Below, in pieces: positions 1-10,440 of a stretch of 64,000 nucleotides of DNA; position 1 is the stretch's first letter; every line of letters starts with the position of its first letter. This stretch comes from Zeus faber (lineage: Eukaryota > Chordata > Actinopteri > Zeiformes > Zeidae): NCBI GenBank assembly GCA_960531495.1, contig OY482850.1, positions 1,459,343 to 1,523,342 on the forward strand. Reading direction: 5' to 3'. The translations under genes and the position numbers were made by a program. A model generated the notes under the pieces. The model was given only the letters and a program-made list of their open reading frames with translations. It made no database searches and had not been told where the DNA came from.

Positions 1-463
1 GATCAGCCACAACATTAAAACAACTGACATGTGAAGTGAATAACATTGCTCATCTCATTCCAATGGCACCTGTCAAGGGGTGGGATATATTAGGCAACAA
101 GGGAAGAGTCAGTTCTTGAATTTGATGGGTTGGAAGCAGGTAAAATGGACAAGCGTAAGGATCTGAGTGACTTTGACAAGGGCTAAATTGTGATGGCTGG
201 GTAAGAAGTTAGTACCTACCAGAAGTGGTGAAAGGAAGGGCAAGGGCTCATTGTTGCCCGTGGGGAGCGAAGTCTAGTCGATCCCACTGAAGAGCTACTG
301 AAGGACAATTTGCTGAAAAAGTTAATGCTAGCTATGATAGACAGGTGTCAGAACACACGGTGCATTGCAGCTTTCTGTGTATGGGGCTGCGTAGCCGCAG
401 ACCAGTCAGAGTACCTATGCTGACACCTGCCCACTGCTGAAAGTGCCTACAATGGGCATGTGA
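1..463 (+). mobile_element. Tc1/mariner transposon fragment (family 1)
   Basis: The window opens inside the terminal inverted repeat of a Tc1-like family that is very common in fish (GATCAGCCACAACATTAAAA). The following sequence corresponds to the 5' flank and the N-terminal, DNA-binding half of its transposase, but with deletions and stops. From about 300 to 460 it matches, in inverse orientation, the relic at 29680-30153, so both belong to one family. The catalytic half is absent; similarity stops near 463. Non-functional. Confidence 0.8.
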
Positions 464-860
464 GCCACTCTCCAAACATCCTGGTGTTAAAAGGTTACAG
501 GTTGGAGAGTCCAGAAAGCAAGGGGGGCTACTTCGAAGTCACCTCACTGAGACCTATATGGTCACTAACATTATCATAATGGACATGGATGACACAGCAA
601 CAGCAGCTACACCACATAATGCTGAAAAACAAGTTGTTTCTTCACATTACGTGACAATGGCCTCATTTGTGTTACACACCAAGTCTTGGGTGCAACACAT
701 TTAAACACATTGCTATATTTTGGCCTTCTCTTGTTCTGTCCAACAACTGCTCAATAAAAACATTTTTCTTGCACTAAGTTGTCATGCCTTTTCCTCCATT
801 TGGAGTTCTCTCCAATCCTTTCACCATAAATCGGAATACAAATTTGGTGGTGTACAAATT
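464..860. other. Unassigned sequence, no gene seen
   Basis: No ORF with recognisable protein features and no element ends were found between the Tc1 fragment and the inverted repeat that follows. Short ORFs on both strands overlap each other and look random. Confidence 0.5.
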
Positions 861-1165
861 CTGACAGTGTCCTTATTGGCTTTGTACTTTTCGAGAACTC
901 ACTCTGGTGCATGTCAGTTGTCCTCAGAAGCGGATACATTTATGATATTTAACACGCTGCAAGGATTAGAAGATACAAACACTTAACCACATGAAAATAC
1001 AAAGTGCCTGGTATTTTATGACTATTAACCTTAATTCTGTTTGAAGAATTGGATTAAACAAAGCGCAGCATATTAAACATCATAAATATATACACTTCTG
1101 AGGACAACTGCCATGCACTAGAGTAAGTTTCACAAAATAAAAATCCATTAACAATACTGTCAGAA
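861..1165. repeat. Long imperfect inverted repeat
   Basis: The segment at about 861-955 recurs as its reverse complement at about 1073-1165, with a spacer of roughly 115 bases. The best core is GTTGTCCTCAGAAG with its surrounding GTGCATG; outward of this the arms still match with substitutions and small indels (ATTCTGACAGT on both sides). This looks like an old foldback element or two head-to-head copies of a dispersed repeat. Confidence 0.65.
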
Positions 1166-1194
1166 TATACATTCCAGATCAATGTATACGCCGA

Positions 1195-1377
1195 GAGCAG
1201 GGCTGGAAGGCGGGGTACATGCCCATTGAAGTAGGCTGCAGAGGATTTGTGGGTCACTCACTCCACAGAGCCCTCAGTGTACTGGGCATCACAGGAGGAG
1301 CAAGGAGCAGAGCCATCAAGAACATCACCGAAGCAGCTGAGAAAGCCTCGAGATGGGGACAAGCGAATGCCACCTGA
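1195..1377 (+). pseudogene. C-terminal tail of a fish LINE reverse transcriptase ORF
   Basis: In the frame ending at the stop at 1375-1377 the translation contains VEVGCRGF, then LGITGGARSRAIK and EAAEKASRW. This is the pattern of the C-terminal tail of a reverse-transcriptase polyprotein encoded by a family of fish non-LTR retrotransposons, normally followed by a Trp-rich end that is lost here. Only about 60 residues remain and nothing upstream resembles a polymerase domain, so it is a 5'-truncated relic. The assignment to a LINE rests on recall of that tail. Confidence 0.5.
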
Positions 1378-1744
1378 ACACACACTGTGGTCTGATGAAC
1401 CATGGTGGGGTCGCCTGGGAGAGGGTGTATGATGTTGAGAGACCCGAAACGCCCGAGGACACCAGGTTACATCACTAATGATGTGTTCAGGTGCATCGGA
1501 AGATGTATTCAAGAACTATACAATCATCCTGAATTATAATTTCTGATAACAATATCCATAAGCTATTACATAATACAAGGAATATGTATTTATTGTATAT
1601 GTGTTTTGAATCACTTTCATTATTTTTGTGTTTTTTTTGTGTAGCCCACTCCATGATTTATTCAATTATATATCCTCTACAATTGAGCCAGTTAAACCAC
1701 TTACCTTAGTATTTATAATGTATGTTTATAAAATATATCATTAG
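1378..1744. other. AT-rich sequence, no gene seen
   Basis: AT-rich, with a short T run near 1629. No coding, RNA or element signature was recognised before similarity to the ERV A leader begins at about 1745. Confidence 0.5.
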
Positions 1745-2212
1745 GTTCTTGAAGCGGTAGTGTTTTGTGCAGATAGGCTGCACTAACAAGAGCAGATTGT
1801 GCGGAGATGGAGATGATATGGTGATGTGTGAAGTGAGTTTCCGTATAAATTGGGGTTTATTAAGTTGTAAAAAACGTAAATAATATAAGAGAATAATAAA
1901 CAAAGAAAAAGAGAATTAAGCGAAATAGAGAATAGAGATGAGAGAAATAAAATATGAAGTTAAAAGTAAAAGTTAAAGGCTTAAAATATGTGGAGAAGTT
2001 GAAGTAAAAAGTAATTGTAGAATGGCAGAACTAGTAGCCAAAAGTTATTTAAATAACCATGCAAGATTAATGAAGACAAGGCCCGCATGTCCTTAAACAG
2101 TAAGACATGTGTACATTAAATGCTGTGTGAGTGTTGGCTGTATGAAAATATAATGTAGTCAAATCTAGGTAGGAAAAACAAAGCAGGCAAAATTCTTCTT
2201 GTCACCCATGAA

Positions 2213-2746
2213 GTGGACTTGGAAGATAAAATCACGGTCAGAGATGTGATCTTGATGCAAGAAGCTGCATCAGCCATAGATAAACAATTATTGTTGGACC
2301 GAGGGGCCACACAAGAGCCTACTGGTCTGTGGAGAAATCATGAAGGACTGATGGTAGCACCCCCTGACCTACTAGGTCTGATGATGGAAGCACATGGGTT
2401 AGCCCATGTTGCAAGGGGGGAGGTAAGAAGAAAAATCACGAAAGAGAAGGGTTTTTGGGCACCGTACCTGCTTAAGCAAATTGATTATGTCATAGGCAGA
2501 TGTACAATCTGTCTTAAAAACAATGTTCGGAGGGGTGTGAAGAGTCCACCCGGTCACATTCCAACTCCGACAGGTCCCATGCGTGAGTTGGTTGTGGATT
2601 TTGTTGACATGATAAGCCCAATAGGAGGTAAAAGATACATGTTAGTCGTCGTGGATAGATTTTCATGGGCGACTGAAGCATGTCCAACCAAGCATAAAGA
2701 TGCTCAGTCAGTTGCCAAGCCAAGTTCTTGTGTCGTGAGGTCATAA
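2213..2746 (+). pseudogene. Retroviral integrase fragment of ERV A'
   Basis: Open for 177 codons. It starts in the tether after RNase H and continues into the integrase zinc-binding domain: a His pair (HGLAH) followed by CTIC, then the beginning of the catalytic core with VVDFVD, which carries the first catalytic Asp. A frameshift near 2720 moves the second Asp (SSDNG, near 2775) to another frame, and the region of the catalytic Glu is disrupted by stops. It matches the interrupted integrase of ERV A on the minus strand. Integrase would join viral DNA to host DNA; this copy is dead. Confidence 0.85.
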
Positions 2747-2979
2747 GCAGGTGGAGACTTCTAGATCGCATATCGTCAGATAATGGGAAAGAGTTTGTGG
2801 ATGAAACAGTAAAATAAATTCTGCAAAAATTGTGAATCAAACAACGTCTAGGAACGTTTATCCGCAAGGCCAAGGTGTTTGTGAAAAAAGGGTGTGCTGA
2901 AAAATGGTATTGTTAAAAGCTGTCAGCACACAGGACTAAATTGGGTAGAGGCACTTCCGTTGGCATTAATGGTGTGTAG

Positions 2980-4007
2980 TTAGGAGCACTAGTAGAGAAA
3001 TATCCATTCTGAATATCTGATTCCGTCATATACTCAAATCTATTTTAACCGGGAAAATGCATGGACAAAGGGGGGAAAAGGAAAATTTTAATCATATATT
3101 GGAATAATGTTAAAGTGTAATGCAAAAGTGAAATTATTATACTATATTTGATGTGTGTGCAAGATACTGGCTGGTGAATTATTCTTTCAGGACCAGTCTG
3201 AGGGTGGCTGTATCCAGAGATCCTAACAGCCTAATGGACTTGAACACTCAAACATGGACATTCAAGAATGGAGGATGAAAATGGACGACAGATCCTGAAT
3301 GAGGACATCATGATCAGGAGTGTCGAGTGAAATAGCATTGAAGATTGATGGTGTTAAAAAGCAACAGTTTCATACATACATATGTGTTATACAGGTTTTT
3401 ATAATATTGGAGTTTGTTTATAACAATGTAACCTGTATTATGGATGAAAAGTCTGTACTCTACACTAGAATGTTTTAGCAAGACATATTACTTTGATTTC
3501 ACATTGTTGTGGTGAAATGAATATATTGGGACCTCAGGTGTTTTCTTTTTTTGCGGGGTTTTGAAGGACATTGATGATAGGCAGGGAAAGGTTCACTGGA
3601 AGGTCCGATGGGTCGACCAGCCTGACTTTGGACAACATTTTTGATTTATTTCTGAGGTTCTGAATGTATGCATTTATATGTAACATCCTGTACAGTTGTC
3701 TAAACCCTTCTTCTTTGCGGTTAATTGATTTTGAGAGGAATAGGTGGTTGCCTGGGGCAGAGGGACGGTGAGAGAATTTTCCTGTCTTGATTGTTTGATG
3801 AAAGAACTAAGAAAGGAAGCTGCCAGATGGGTTTTTCGCTCTCACACTCCACAAATTTATTGTATTGCTACGACTAAGCATGTTCAGAAGGGTTTACTAT
3901 AATCAGTCTGTTTGTTAGTATGTGATTATTATTAAGCCAATTAACATCATAAGTTCAATTACACTTTTCTCTGTCGAGACTTTGTGTAGTCTCGAAGGGG
4001 GGAAATA
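2980..4007 (+). other. ERV A' env tail and long 3' untranslated region
   Basis: About 1 kb between the last env codons (stop near 3011) and the LTR. It is the counterpart of 37574-38720 on the minus strand and lacks the LINE-tail insertion found there. No long ORF. A short stretch at about 3575-3650 translates similarly in both copies. The last bases before the LTR, GAAGGGGGGAAATA, are a polypurine tract for plus-strand DNA priming. Confidence 0.7.
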
Positions 4008-4391
4008 TGAAGTGTCATGGAATGTGTGGCGTCCCAAGACAGCCCCCGTTGTATAAGATAATTACTAAAAGACGGTGCCAGGGGCCCCGAGAGAGAGAGA
4101 GCACATCACCAGGGGTCCCGGTGATAAGGGAGGTAAAATGTGACCTGTGACCTATGTAGGGGAACCAAATGGTCAACCTTGTCTTTGGACAAGCTTAAAA
4201 GCACCCGCCCGAGTTTCAGTCGACAGAGAATCCATCCGGCTCGGTTCTCTCCTGGATGTCCTTGGCAAGTCTGGGCTGATGCTTCTTTTCTTTCTTCTTT
4301 CTTCTTTTGTAATAAACCTATTATTTTACTCAAGTCAGCGTCAGCGGTCACTCCTTCTTCATCAACACATTAAATTCATCAAGAAACTACA
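4008..4391 (+). repeat. 3' LTR of ERV A'
   Basis: Begins TGAAGTGTCATGG directly after a polypurine tract and ends CTACA, giving the TG...CA termini of a retroviral LTR. A canonical AATAAA polyadenylation signal lies near 4309. The start and end match the ERV A LTRs; the middle (U3) differs more. Length 384 bp against about 465 bp in ERV A. Confidence 0.8.
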
Positions 4392-5088
4392 ATTTGTGAA
4401 GGCAGTTTTCTGTTGATTTACGTTGAAGTGTTTACTGTTGAAGTGCCATAAGATTATTCCGTTCCCCAAAATGGATTTGTAATCATGATCAATAATTGTG
4501 CTCACAATATTGACTACACTAATCGTGCATTTTTGTCATGATCATGCAGCCCAACTTCAGAATGATAACCACCATTAGTAACTACATTGTACACTGTAGA
4601 CTGTAACCAGGCCAAATGAACTTCTGCAGTCACAAAAAACACCAGAACAGAGAGCCAAGGCACACTTGTCCATTGAACTTTAGTGAATTTTCAAACGGTT
4701 AAAAGTGACTCACTGAAATTTTCTTAATAGTAATGTTAATGTTAAAATATTAAAAGTAATAGGCAAATAGTGAAAATTTGCATGACAGTGACATGTCCTT
4801 TGAGACAGAGGGCCCACATCGTGTATTGCACGACCAGGTTATGGGTGAATAGCAACTCACTTTTAAAAAGAGAATTATCCATGTGTAGGATATAGTGACA
4901 CCGAATGGTAAAGATCGGCTAATACAGTACAATACGGAAGTTCTAATACATACGTACGTCTCCTTTAGATATTGCATTGGGAGCCTCATGAGGTCAACAG
5001 GCAGCTAATCACCATGACAGCCTATTGTAGACCAGTGGCATTTGATTGCATTAAGTCGTTCAAAAAAAGCATATCAAGAAACAGAATA

Positions 5089-5090
<2 letters not shown>
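4392..5090. other. Non-coding stretch, no gene seen
   Basis: Ordinary AT-rich sequence. No conserved coding frame, structured RNA or element boundary was recognised. Confidence 0.5.

Positions 5091-5138
<48 letters not shown>
5091..5138. repeat. (AT)n microsatellite
   Basis: Uninterrupted AT dinucleotide run of about 24 units, directly abutting the LTR-like repeat that starts at 5138. Confidence 0.95.
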
Positions 5139-5142
<4 letters not shown>

Positions 5143-5390
5143 CGGACGACAGGGTTGTAGACACCAGTTTATTGTAGAGGGGGGGCTAGTTGGAATAAGC
5201 CCAGGAGCAGATGGAGATGTATCATGACAAGGGCTCCTCTCCTGAGAGTGTGGGGGGGATTGGGGTTTTATCTGTTGCTTGTTAGACCAACTAACGAGTA
5301 ACAGGTATGCAGACACTCTGATCCTAAGCCCCCAATTACCTAGACCCAGGTCAGGTGTGGCTGCTCAAACCACACCATCCCCACACCACA
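5138..5390 (-). repeat. LTR-like repeat H, copy 1
   Basis: About 253 bp, nearly identical in layout to 10071-10328. Read on the minus strand it begins TGTGGTGTGG and ends GTGCCA, carries a possible TATA-like motif (GATAAAACC) and an AATAAA signal about 30 bases before its end, as expected for an LTR. The bases upstream in that orientation (CAGGGGTA) could be a polypurine tract. No matching target duplication is visible. It could also be a solo LTR. Confidence 0.6.
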
Positions 5391-5751
5391 TACCCCTGAC
5401 ACCAAACTGAGGCCAGGGAGAATACCTGGCCGAAACCTCAACTCGCCTGTGACATAATCGAAACGGGAGGAGAAGCAGGCGCCTGAGTCAAGCCAATCTG
5501 ACAGAATCTAGGACACGAAATCCATGACAACTATTCGTGACTCTTACAACTACCCGTGTAAAGGTAAAATTACAACAATTGAATATACGTCTGGGACATA
5601 TTAAAGGTTATGGTGTGGTAAAATTCCCCTGTCAGGGTCCTAAATGTAATTGTTAAGGTAGTAAATATAATCAATACAGGTAAGCGCTGTTAGTGGTAAA
5701 CGGTAACGGTCAAAATTAAAGGGCACCTCCGAATGGACGGGTCAAGCAAAA
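5391..5751. other. Unassigned sequence before the ERV F gag relic
   Basis: No LTR matching the ERV F 3' LTR is found here, so the 5' LTR of ERV F is missing or displaced. No gene is seen. Confidence 0.4.
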
Positions 5752-7090
5752 GTGATGATTGATAAACATTGTGGGACAGTGGGATTACAATTGAGCTTCT
5801 GGGAGAAACTCAGTTTTCTCGCAAATGGTAGTTTTAGCACAAGACAAATAGATCAGTGGAGAACAAAGTTGGAGGAACATGATAAAGTTAAAGGGCGCAA
5901 GAAACAACGCCCTGATAGGAGGATCTTTGGTATGTGGGTGAAGGAAGCGATAATAAGAGAGAAGAAATGTGTGAATTAATCTGCAGAGCAAAATAACCCC
6001 AACTCTGGCCAGTTTCCCAAAGTTGACCCAGGTTTAGATGGGCCATGGCCATCGCCCTTGCCGGCCACAGTGCTGATCCCGCCGGCCCCTATGCCCAAAG
6101 CTCCAGTGCTGTATCAGCCATTGATGACCACACCACCATCCCCATATAGAAGCCATACAGCCCGGGGACACCAGGTGACTGATCCGAATGACCCGGGCAC
6201 TCCAATCACCGCTCAGATGCCCGTGGTTTCCTGTCCTGATCCCGCTGTCCCGCCGATGTTATGGACCTCTTCCGCCCATACAAAGCTGCAGAGGTGGGAG
6301 CAATCATTAATAGCCTCCTAAACCCAAAGAAAGACGGCCCAGAAGACTTGCATACAAGACTTTCGCTCCCTGATTTGTATGCATCGAACCACCCTCACAG
6401 AAGTGAATGTGGTTCTGCGCCACAAACCTGGTGCAGACTGTGACTGTTGCCGGGGGTATTTCCCAGAGGACTGTCTGCGGGTCGATGAGAAAGGACATCG
6501 GGACATGAGGACATGAGAAAGTCCAATGCAACCAGTATCGAGACATGGAAGACCGAAACAAAGGGCTGTTCCATCGGACCATGAATTGGTCCACCGTACG
6601 GGACTGTACACAGAAATAAGATGAACTGACGGAAGCATATCTCAGCCGCCTGGAAGCCGTGTTCAGGCAGGCCAGCGGAAGGACAGCTCCCCAAGGGGGA
6701 AACACGGACCCTCCCGATGAACAATTAAAGTGTTGTTTCCTGGATGGACTAAAACCTGAAATCAGCCGAATGACCAAAACCCCCTGCATCAGGTACAAAA
6801 CAGCTCGGCTGGACAGAGTGTGTGCGCATAAACCAGAGGGACAAGTGAGATCGAGGACCCATGAGAGGACAAGGATGGGGACAGAGTGAGAGACGGCACC
6901 TGCTATGTTACAACTGCCGAAATCCTGGCCATTTTGCTCGGGACTGCAAGGAACCAAAGAAGAAGCGTGACGGAGACGGGTTGGGACAGCAGGACAGAGA
7001 GCATAGCAGCAAGGACTAATGTTGACGGGGGGACGGGCACGACCACTCAGCGGACCATCTTGGTAGAGATATACCAATTACACTCTTGGT
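5752..7090 (+). pseudogene. gag relic of ERV F
   Basis: Broken frames: a basic segment from 5752 (possible matrix), a Pro-rich segment from 6058 (like the p12 linker of gammaretroviruses), capsid-like coding around 6261-6900, and a clear nucleocapsid zinc knuckle at 6906-6947 with the spacing C-x2-C-x4-H-x4-C (CYNC...H...C) followed by a KKKR basic patch. The knuckle lies in a frame different from the preceding ORFs, so at least two frameshifts are present. Gag would build the virus core; this copy is dead. Confidence 0.7.
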
Positions 7091-9150
7091 AATGGAACAA
7101 AAGTAAAAGTTTTTGGTAGATTCCGGGGCAGAGCATTCTGTCATATGGCTGTCTACCCGGTGCCAGGTAAACAAGTTTATGGCTCCACCACAGGGCCCCT
7201 ACAATACGTGTTGACAGAAGCTCAAGAGGTGGCCTCAGTGCCAGAGCACCTGTGGACTCAGGACACACAATATGTGGGCCTAATGGCTGGAACTACCCCA
7301 CTACAGGTACATCCAAAATAAAATACAGGCCTTGCAAATTGCAGTTCCCTTTCAAAAGGGAGGCTGAGATCGTCATTGCACCCCTTTTTGACTCACTGTT
7401 AGAAAGAGCAGTTGTGACACCATGCCCACTTCCCCATGTAACACATCCATACTCCCAGTCCGCAAGGCAGATGGGGTGAATTGGCGATTTGTACAAGACC
7501 TAAGGGGGATAAGGAGGCTGTTCATTTCCCCACCCCGGTGGTCCCTCATATCATTACCATACTGGCCCAAGTACCCGGCGATGCCAATGTATTTACTGTG
7601 ATTGATTTGGCAAACGCATTCTTTAGTATAACGGTGGAAGAGATGTCTCAGCAATGGTTTGCGTTCAAAGGTAAACGTTACACCTGGACCCGCATGCCCA
7701 AGGGTTACGCAGAGTCCCCCGTAGTATTCAGTGCGGCACTAGGCGAACACCTTGAAGGTTTCACGTTCAAACTCGGCAGCACACTAATCCAATATGTTGA
7801 TGATTTTTCAATATGCTCCGGTTACCAGCAAGCCTGCGAGGCAGACACAGAATAATTGCTAAAATATCTTGCAAAACAAGGGCACAAAGTAAACAGAATG
7901 AAAATTACAAATAGTCTGTTCAAAAGTGACATATCTAGGTCACATCCTCTCAGAAAAGGGGAAGGAAATAGAGGAAGGAAGAGAGGGTAGAAGAGATTCT
8001 TAAAAGACCTCGCCCCCGTACAACAAAACAGCTAATGTCATTTCCAGGTTGTACTGGATACTGCAGGAGCTGGATTACAGACTACCCAAGACTGACCTAC
8101 CCTTTCAGGATATAGCTCACGGTAATGACCTGAGAGGCCGGGACGAAGTAGAATGGACTGACAACACGACAGATGCGTTTGAGGACCTGAAAAAGGTCAG
8201 CATGGCACCGACTTTGGGTTTACCAAACCCAAACCAACTATATACTATGACTGTGGATGAGAAGGGGGGGTTTATGTCAGCGGTCCTTTTGCAACCTCAT
8301 GGAGATAAATTAAGGCCGGTGGCTTATTACTCTCAAAGAATGGATGCAGTAGCACATGCTTGGATGCTTGTCTGCATGCGGTCGGTAGCTGCCGCTGGTG
8401 CAGTGGTCACAGCATCCGCTGTAACCTTGTGGATTACAGCCCTCTGTGGCTATTAGTTCTGCATGCGGTAGCAACCATACTACTTCAACATAAAACAGCC
8501 CATCTGCATCTGGCAGACAGCTCCACTATTCTGACATACTTTCACTTCCTCATATCACCTTGAACCTTGCCACCCTCCTGCCTACAGAGGGGGATGGGGA
8601 ACCACATGACTGTGCAGTGGTGATATCAGAACAGACAACCGACCACACCAGACTTACTGGAAACACCCCTCACAAAGAGTGATCATATCTGGTATGTGGA
8701 TGGCTCTGCCTCCCAAAACCCAGACATGAGGAAGGCGGAAGTAGGCTACGCAATAGTCCGTGATAACGGCCTGGTAGAATCAAACCCACTCCCACCTTAC
8801 TTCTCTGCCCAACAGGCAGAACTGCACACCCTGACGCGAGCCTGCACCATGGCAGCAGGACATTCTCTTTCTGTCTACACCAACAGCCCATGCGCTTTCG
8901 GGTCGTTCGCGACTCCAGTGCCCTGTGGAAGTTAAGGGGCTTTTTGAAATCAGATGGTTACCCAATACTAAACAAAGAAAACGCCAAAGCTCTTCTTGAA
9001 GCCATCACTTTGCCAACCCGGTTGGCCATATGCACGACATGGACACAATATGAACAACTGATCCAATTGCCAAAGGGAACGATCGGGCCGGCAAAGCGGC
9101 AAAACATGCCACACAGAAAATGCAACCACACATACAGGTGCCAGCCTTAG
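7091..9150 (+). pseudogene. pro-pol relic of ERV F
   Basis: The protease active site VDSGA is at 7116-7130 (Asp-Ser-Gly rather than Asp-Thr-Gly). Reverse transcriptase follows: WRFVQDLR near 7480, then after a frameshift FTVIDLANAFF with the first catalytic Asp, and YVDD at 7793-7804. The connection domain lies at 8049-8456. RNase H begins with WYVDGS near 8690, keeps QQAEL, but the third acidic residue reads Asn in YTNSP. Stops and frameshifts separate these parts. No integrase follows. Family: retroviral Pol, gamma/epsilon type. Confidence 0.8.
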
Positions 9151-9381
9151 AAACTACCCCCTCGTGGGAAAAACTCAACAAATTCCATACAGGATCTTGT
9201 ACAAGAGGACCCTGGAGAATCAAATTGTCCGCCAAGATCAATTCACTGCCATACCATTCGAGTGGGTCTCACCCTATGCCAGCGACGACGACAGGCCATT
9301 GCCGGAATGAGTAGTCGCAGTTGTGTGAACACAAATTTTCATTTATGTATGTTGATTAAAAGATTGATCAAAGAGGGGAAA

Positions 9382-9808
9382 TGTAATGGAAATTACTGAA
9401 ACTGATCCTGTGCCCGCTTCTAACCCCCATATCTGCTTTACTAACAAGGAGAACATCTTGTACTGCTGGGTGCAGTGAAACAGTTCTCCAAAAGGAGAAG
9501 TCGCCTTTCACTTGTCCTACTTATTGCAGCCCACAAGACAGTTGTGGCAGGAAACCAGGCTACACCATCTTCTGACTGTCTACGTATTCCCTCGTGCAAT
9601 AACTGTTGACGTGAACCAGGCAACATTCCCGCGTAAGTAACGACCCATGTGGCTTAGTTAATATAACCCCTCAAGCAACTTAGTTCGGGGGAGAGCGCTT
9701 TACTATTCTGTGTGACTTTTGAAGTGCTCCCCGCTGATCGATCTTCTATGGAATAAACTTAGACTAAGTGACAGTTGTTGTATTTTCAGTTTAACCTGAA
9801 CTATCTCA
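9382..9808 (+). repeat. 3' LTR of ERV F
   Basis: Starts TGTAATGGAAATTACTG immediately after the polypurine tract AAAGAGGGGAAA. An AATAAA signal is at 9752-9757. The right end is uncertain: CA-ending candidates occur at about 9790 and 9808. The first bases resemble the start of the ERV D LTR. Confidence 0.6.
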
Positions 9809-10070
9809 CCTGACGCATTGACCACCACCTGAACAGCTGGAATATCCACGACACTCCTTTTCCCCCTGTCCTCCGCCGGACATCCTGGGTGCTGGTGCTG
9901 CCAGTCGGGAGAGGGTTGGTGCTGGGGCCGCCCGTTGACCCACTGGTGACACCAGGGTGTCTTCGGACGGCCCCTCTATATCCCTTCCCCGTACTGGAGA
10001 GTCCCTGTTCAGGTGCCAGTGTGGCAGTTTCACCTACCACACACCACCCAAGTGGCGTTTCACGGACCTC
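9809..10070. other. Unassigned GC-rich sequence
   Basis: Between the ERV F LTR and the second LTR-like repeat. Overlapping ORFs occur on both strands because of base composition; none shows a recognisable domain. Confidence 0.4.
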
Positions 10071-10328
10071 TGGCACAGAGACAGGCGACGGGGTTGTAAA
10101 CACACCAGTTTATTGTAGAGAGAGGGCTTGTTGGAATAAGCCCAGGAGCAGATGAAGATGTGTCATGGCAAGGGCTCCTCTCCTGAGTGTGTATGGGAAT
10201 GGGGGTTTTACCTGTTGCTTATTAGACCAACCAACGAACAACAGATACAGCCTCTCTGATCCTGGGCCCCCAATAACCTAGACCCAGGTCAGGTGTGGCT
10301 GCTCAAACCACACCATAACCACACCACA
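10071..10328 (-). repeat. LTR-like repeat H, copy 2
   Basis: Second copy of the repeat at 5138-5390, same orientation, with TG...CA-type ends on the minus strand and the same AATAAA signal. The two copies bracket ERV F. No primer-binding site is recognised next to it and no target duplication is seen. Confidence 0.6.
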
Positions 10329-10440
10329 CCAGGTTCTCAATGCCAGTGTGCCCCCCCCAGATTATTTTGAAATACCAAACACAACGCTCACTGCAGAATA
10401 CTGGTTGAAGTAGTCCAGTAAGTTTTATGCTTTTTAACTA

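Larger units (their letters stand above)
1745..4391 (+). mobile_element. Endogenous retrovirus A', internally deleted relative of ERV A
   Basis: A plus-strand relative of the minus-strand ERV A at 37109-59150. Three blocks match that element by reverse complement: the post-PBS leader (about 1745-2100 with 57705-58020), the RNase H-integrase tether and integrase (about 2180-2950), and the env tail, long 3' untranslated part and LTR (about 2980-4391). gag, protease, reverse transcriptase and nearly all of env are missing through two deletions, and the 5' LTR is absent. Only the 3' LTR (4008-4391) is recognisable. It cannot be autonomous. Confidence 0.85.
5752..9808 (+). mobile_element. Endogenous retrovirus F, degraded
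   Basis: A plus-strand retroviral relic with gag-like ORFs, a CCHC nucleocapsid motif, a protease active site, a reverse transcriptase with YVDD, and an RNase H relic, followed very soon by a polypurine tract and a 3' LTR. Integrase and env are missing between RNase H (about 9000) and the LTR (9382). Frameshifts interrupt every gene. The order gag-pro-pol and the single CCHC box fit gamma/epsilon-type retroviruses. The first bases of its LTR resemble those of ERV D at 36830, suggesting related families. Confidence 0.8.

Noticed and set aside
9801-10155. Overlapping ORFs around 9801-10155
   Set aside because: Open on both strands because of base composition; no domain, and partly within an LTR-like repeat.
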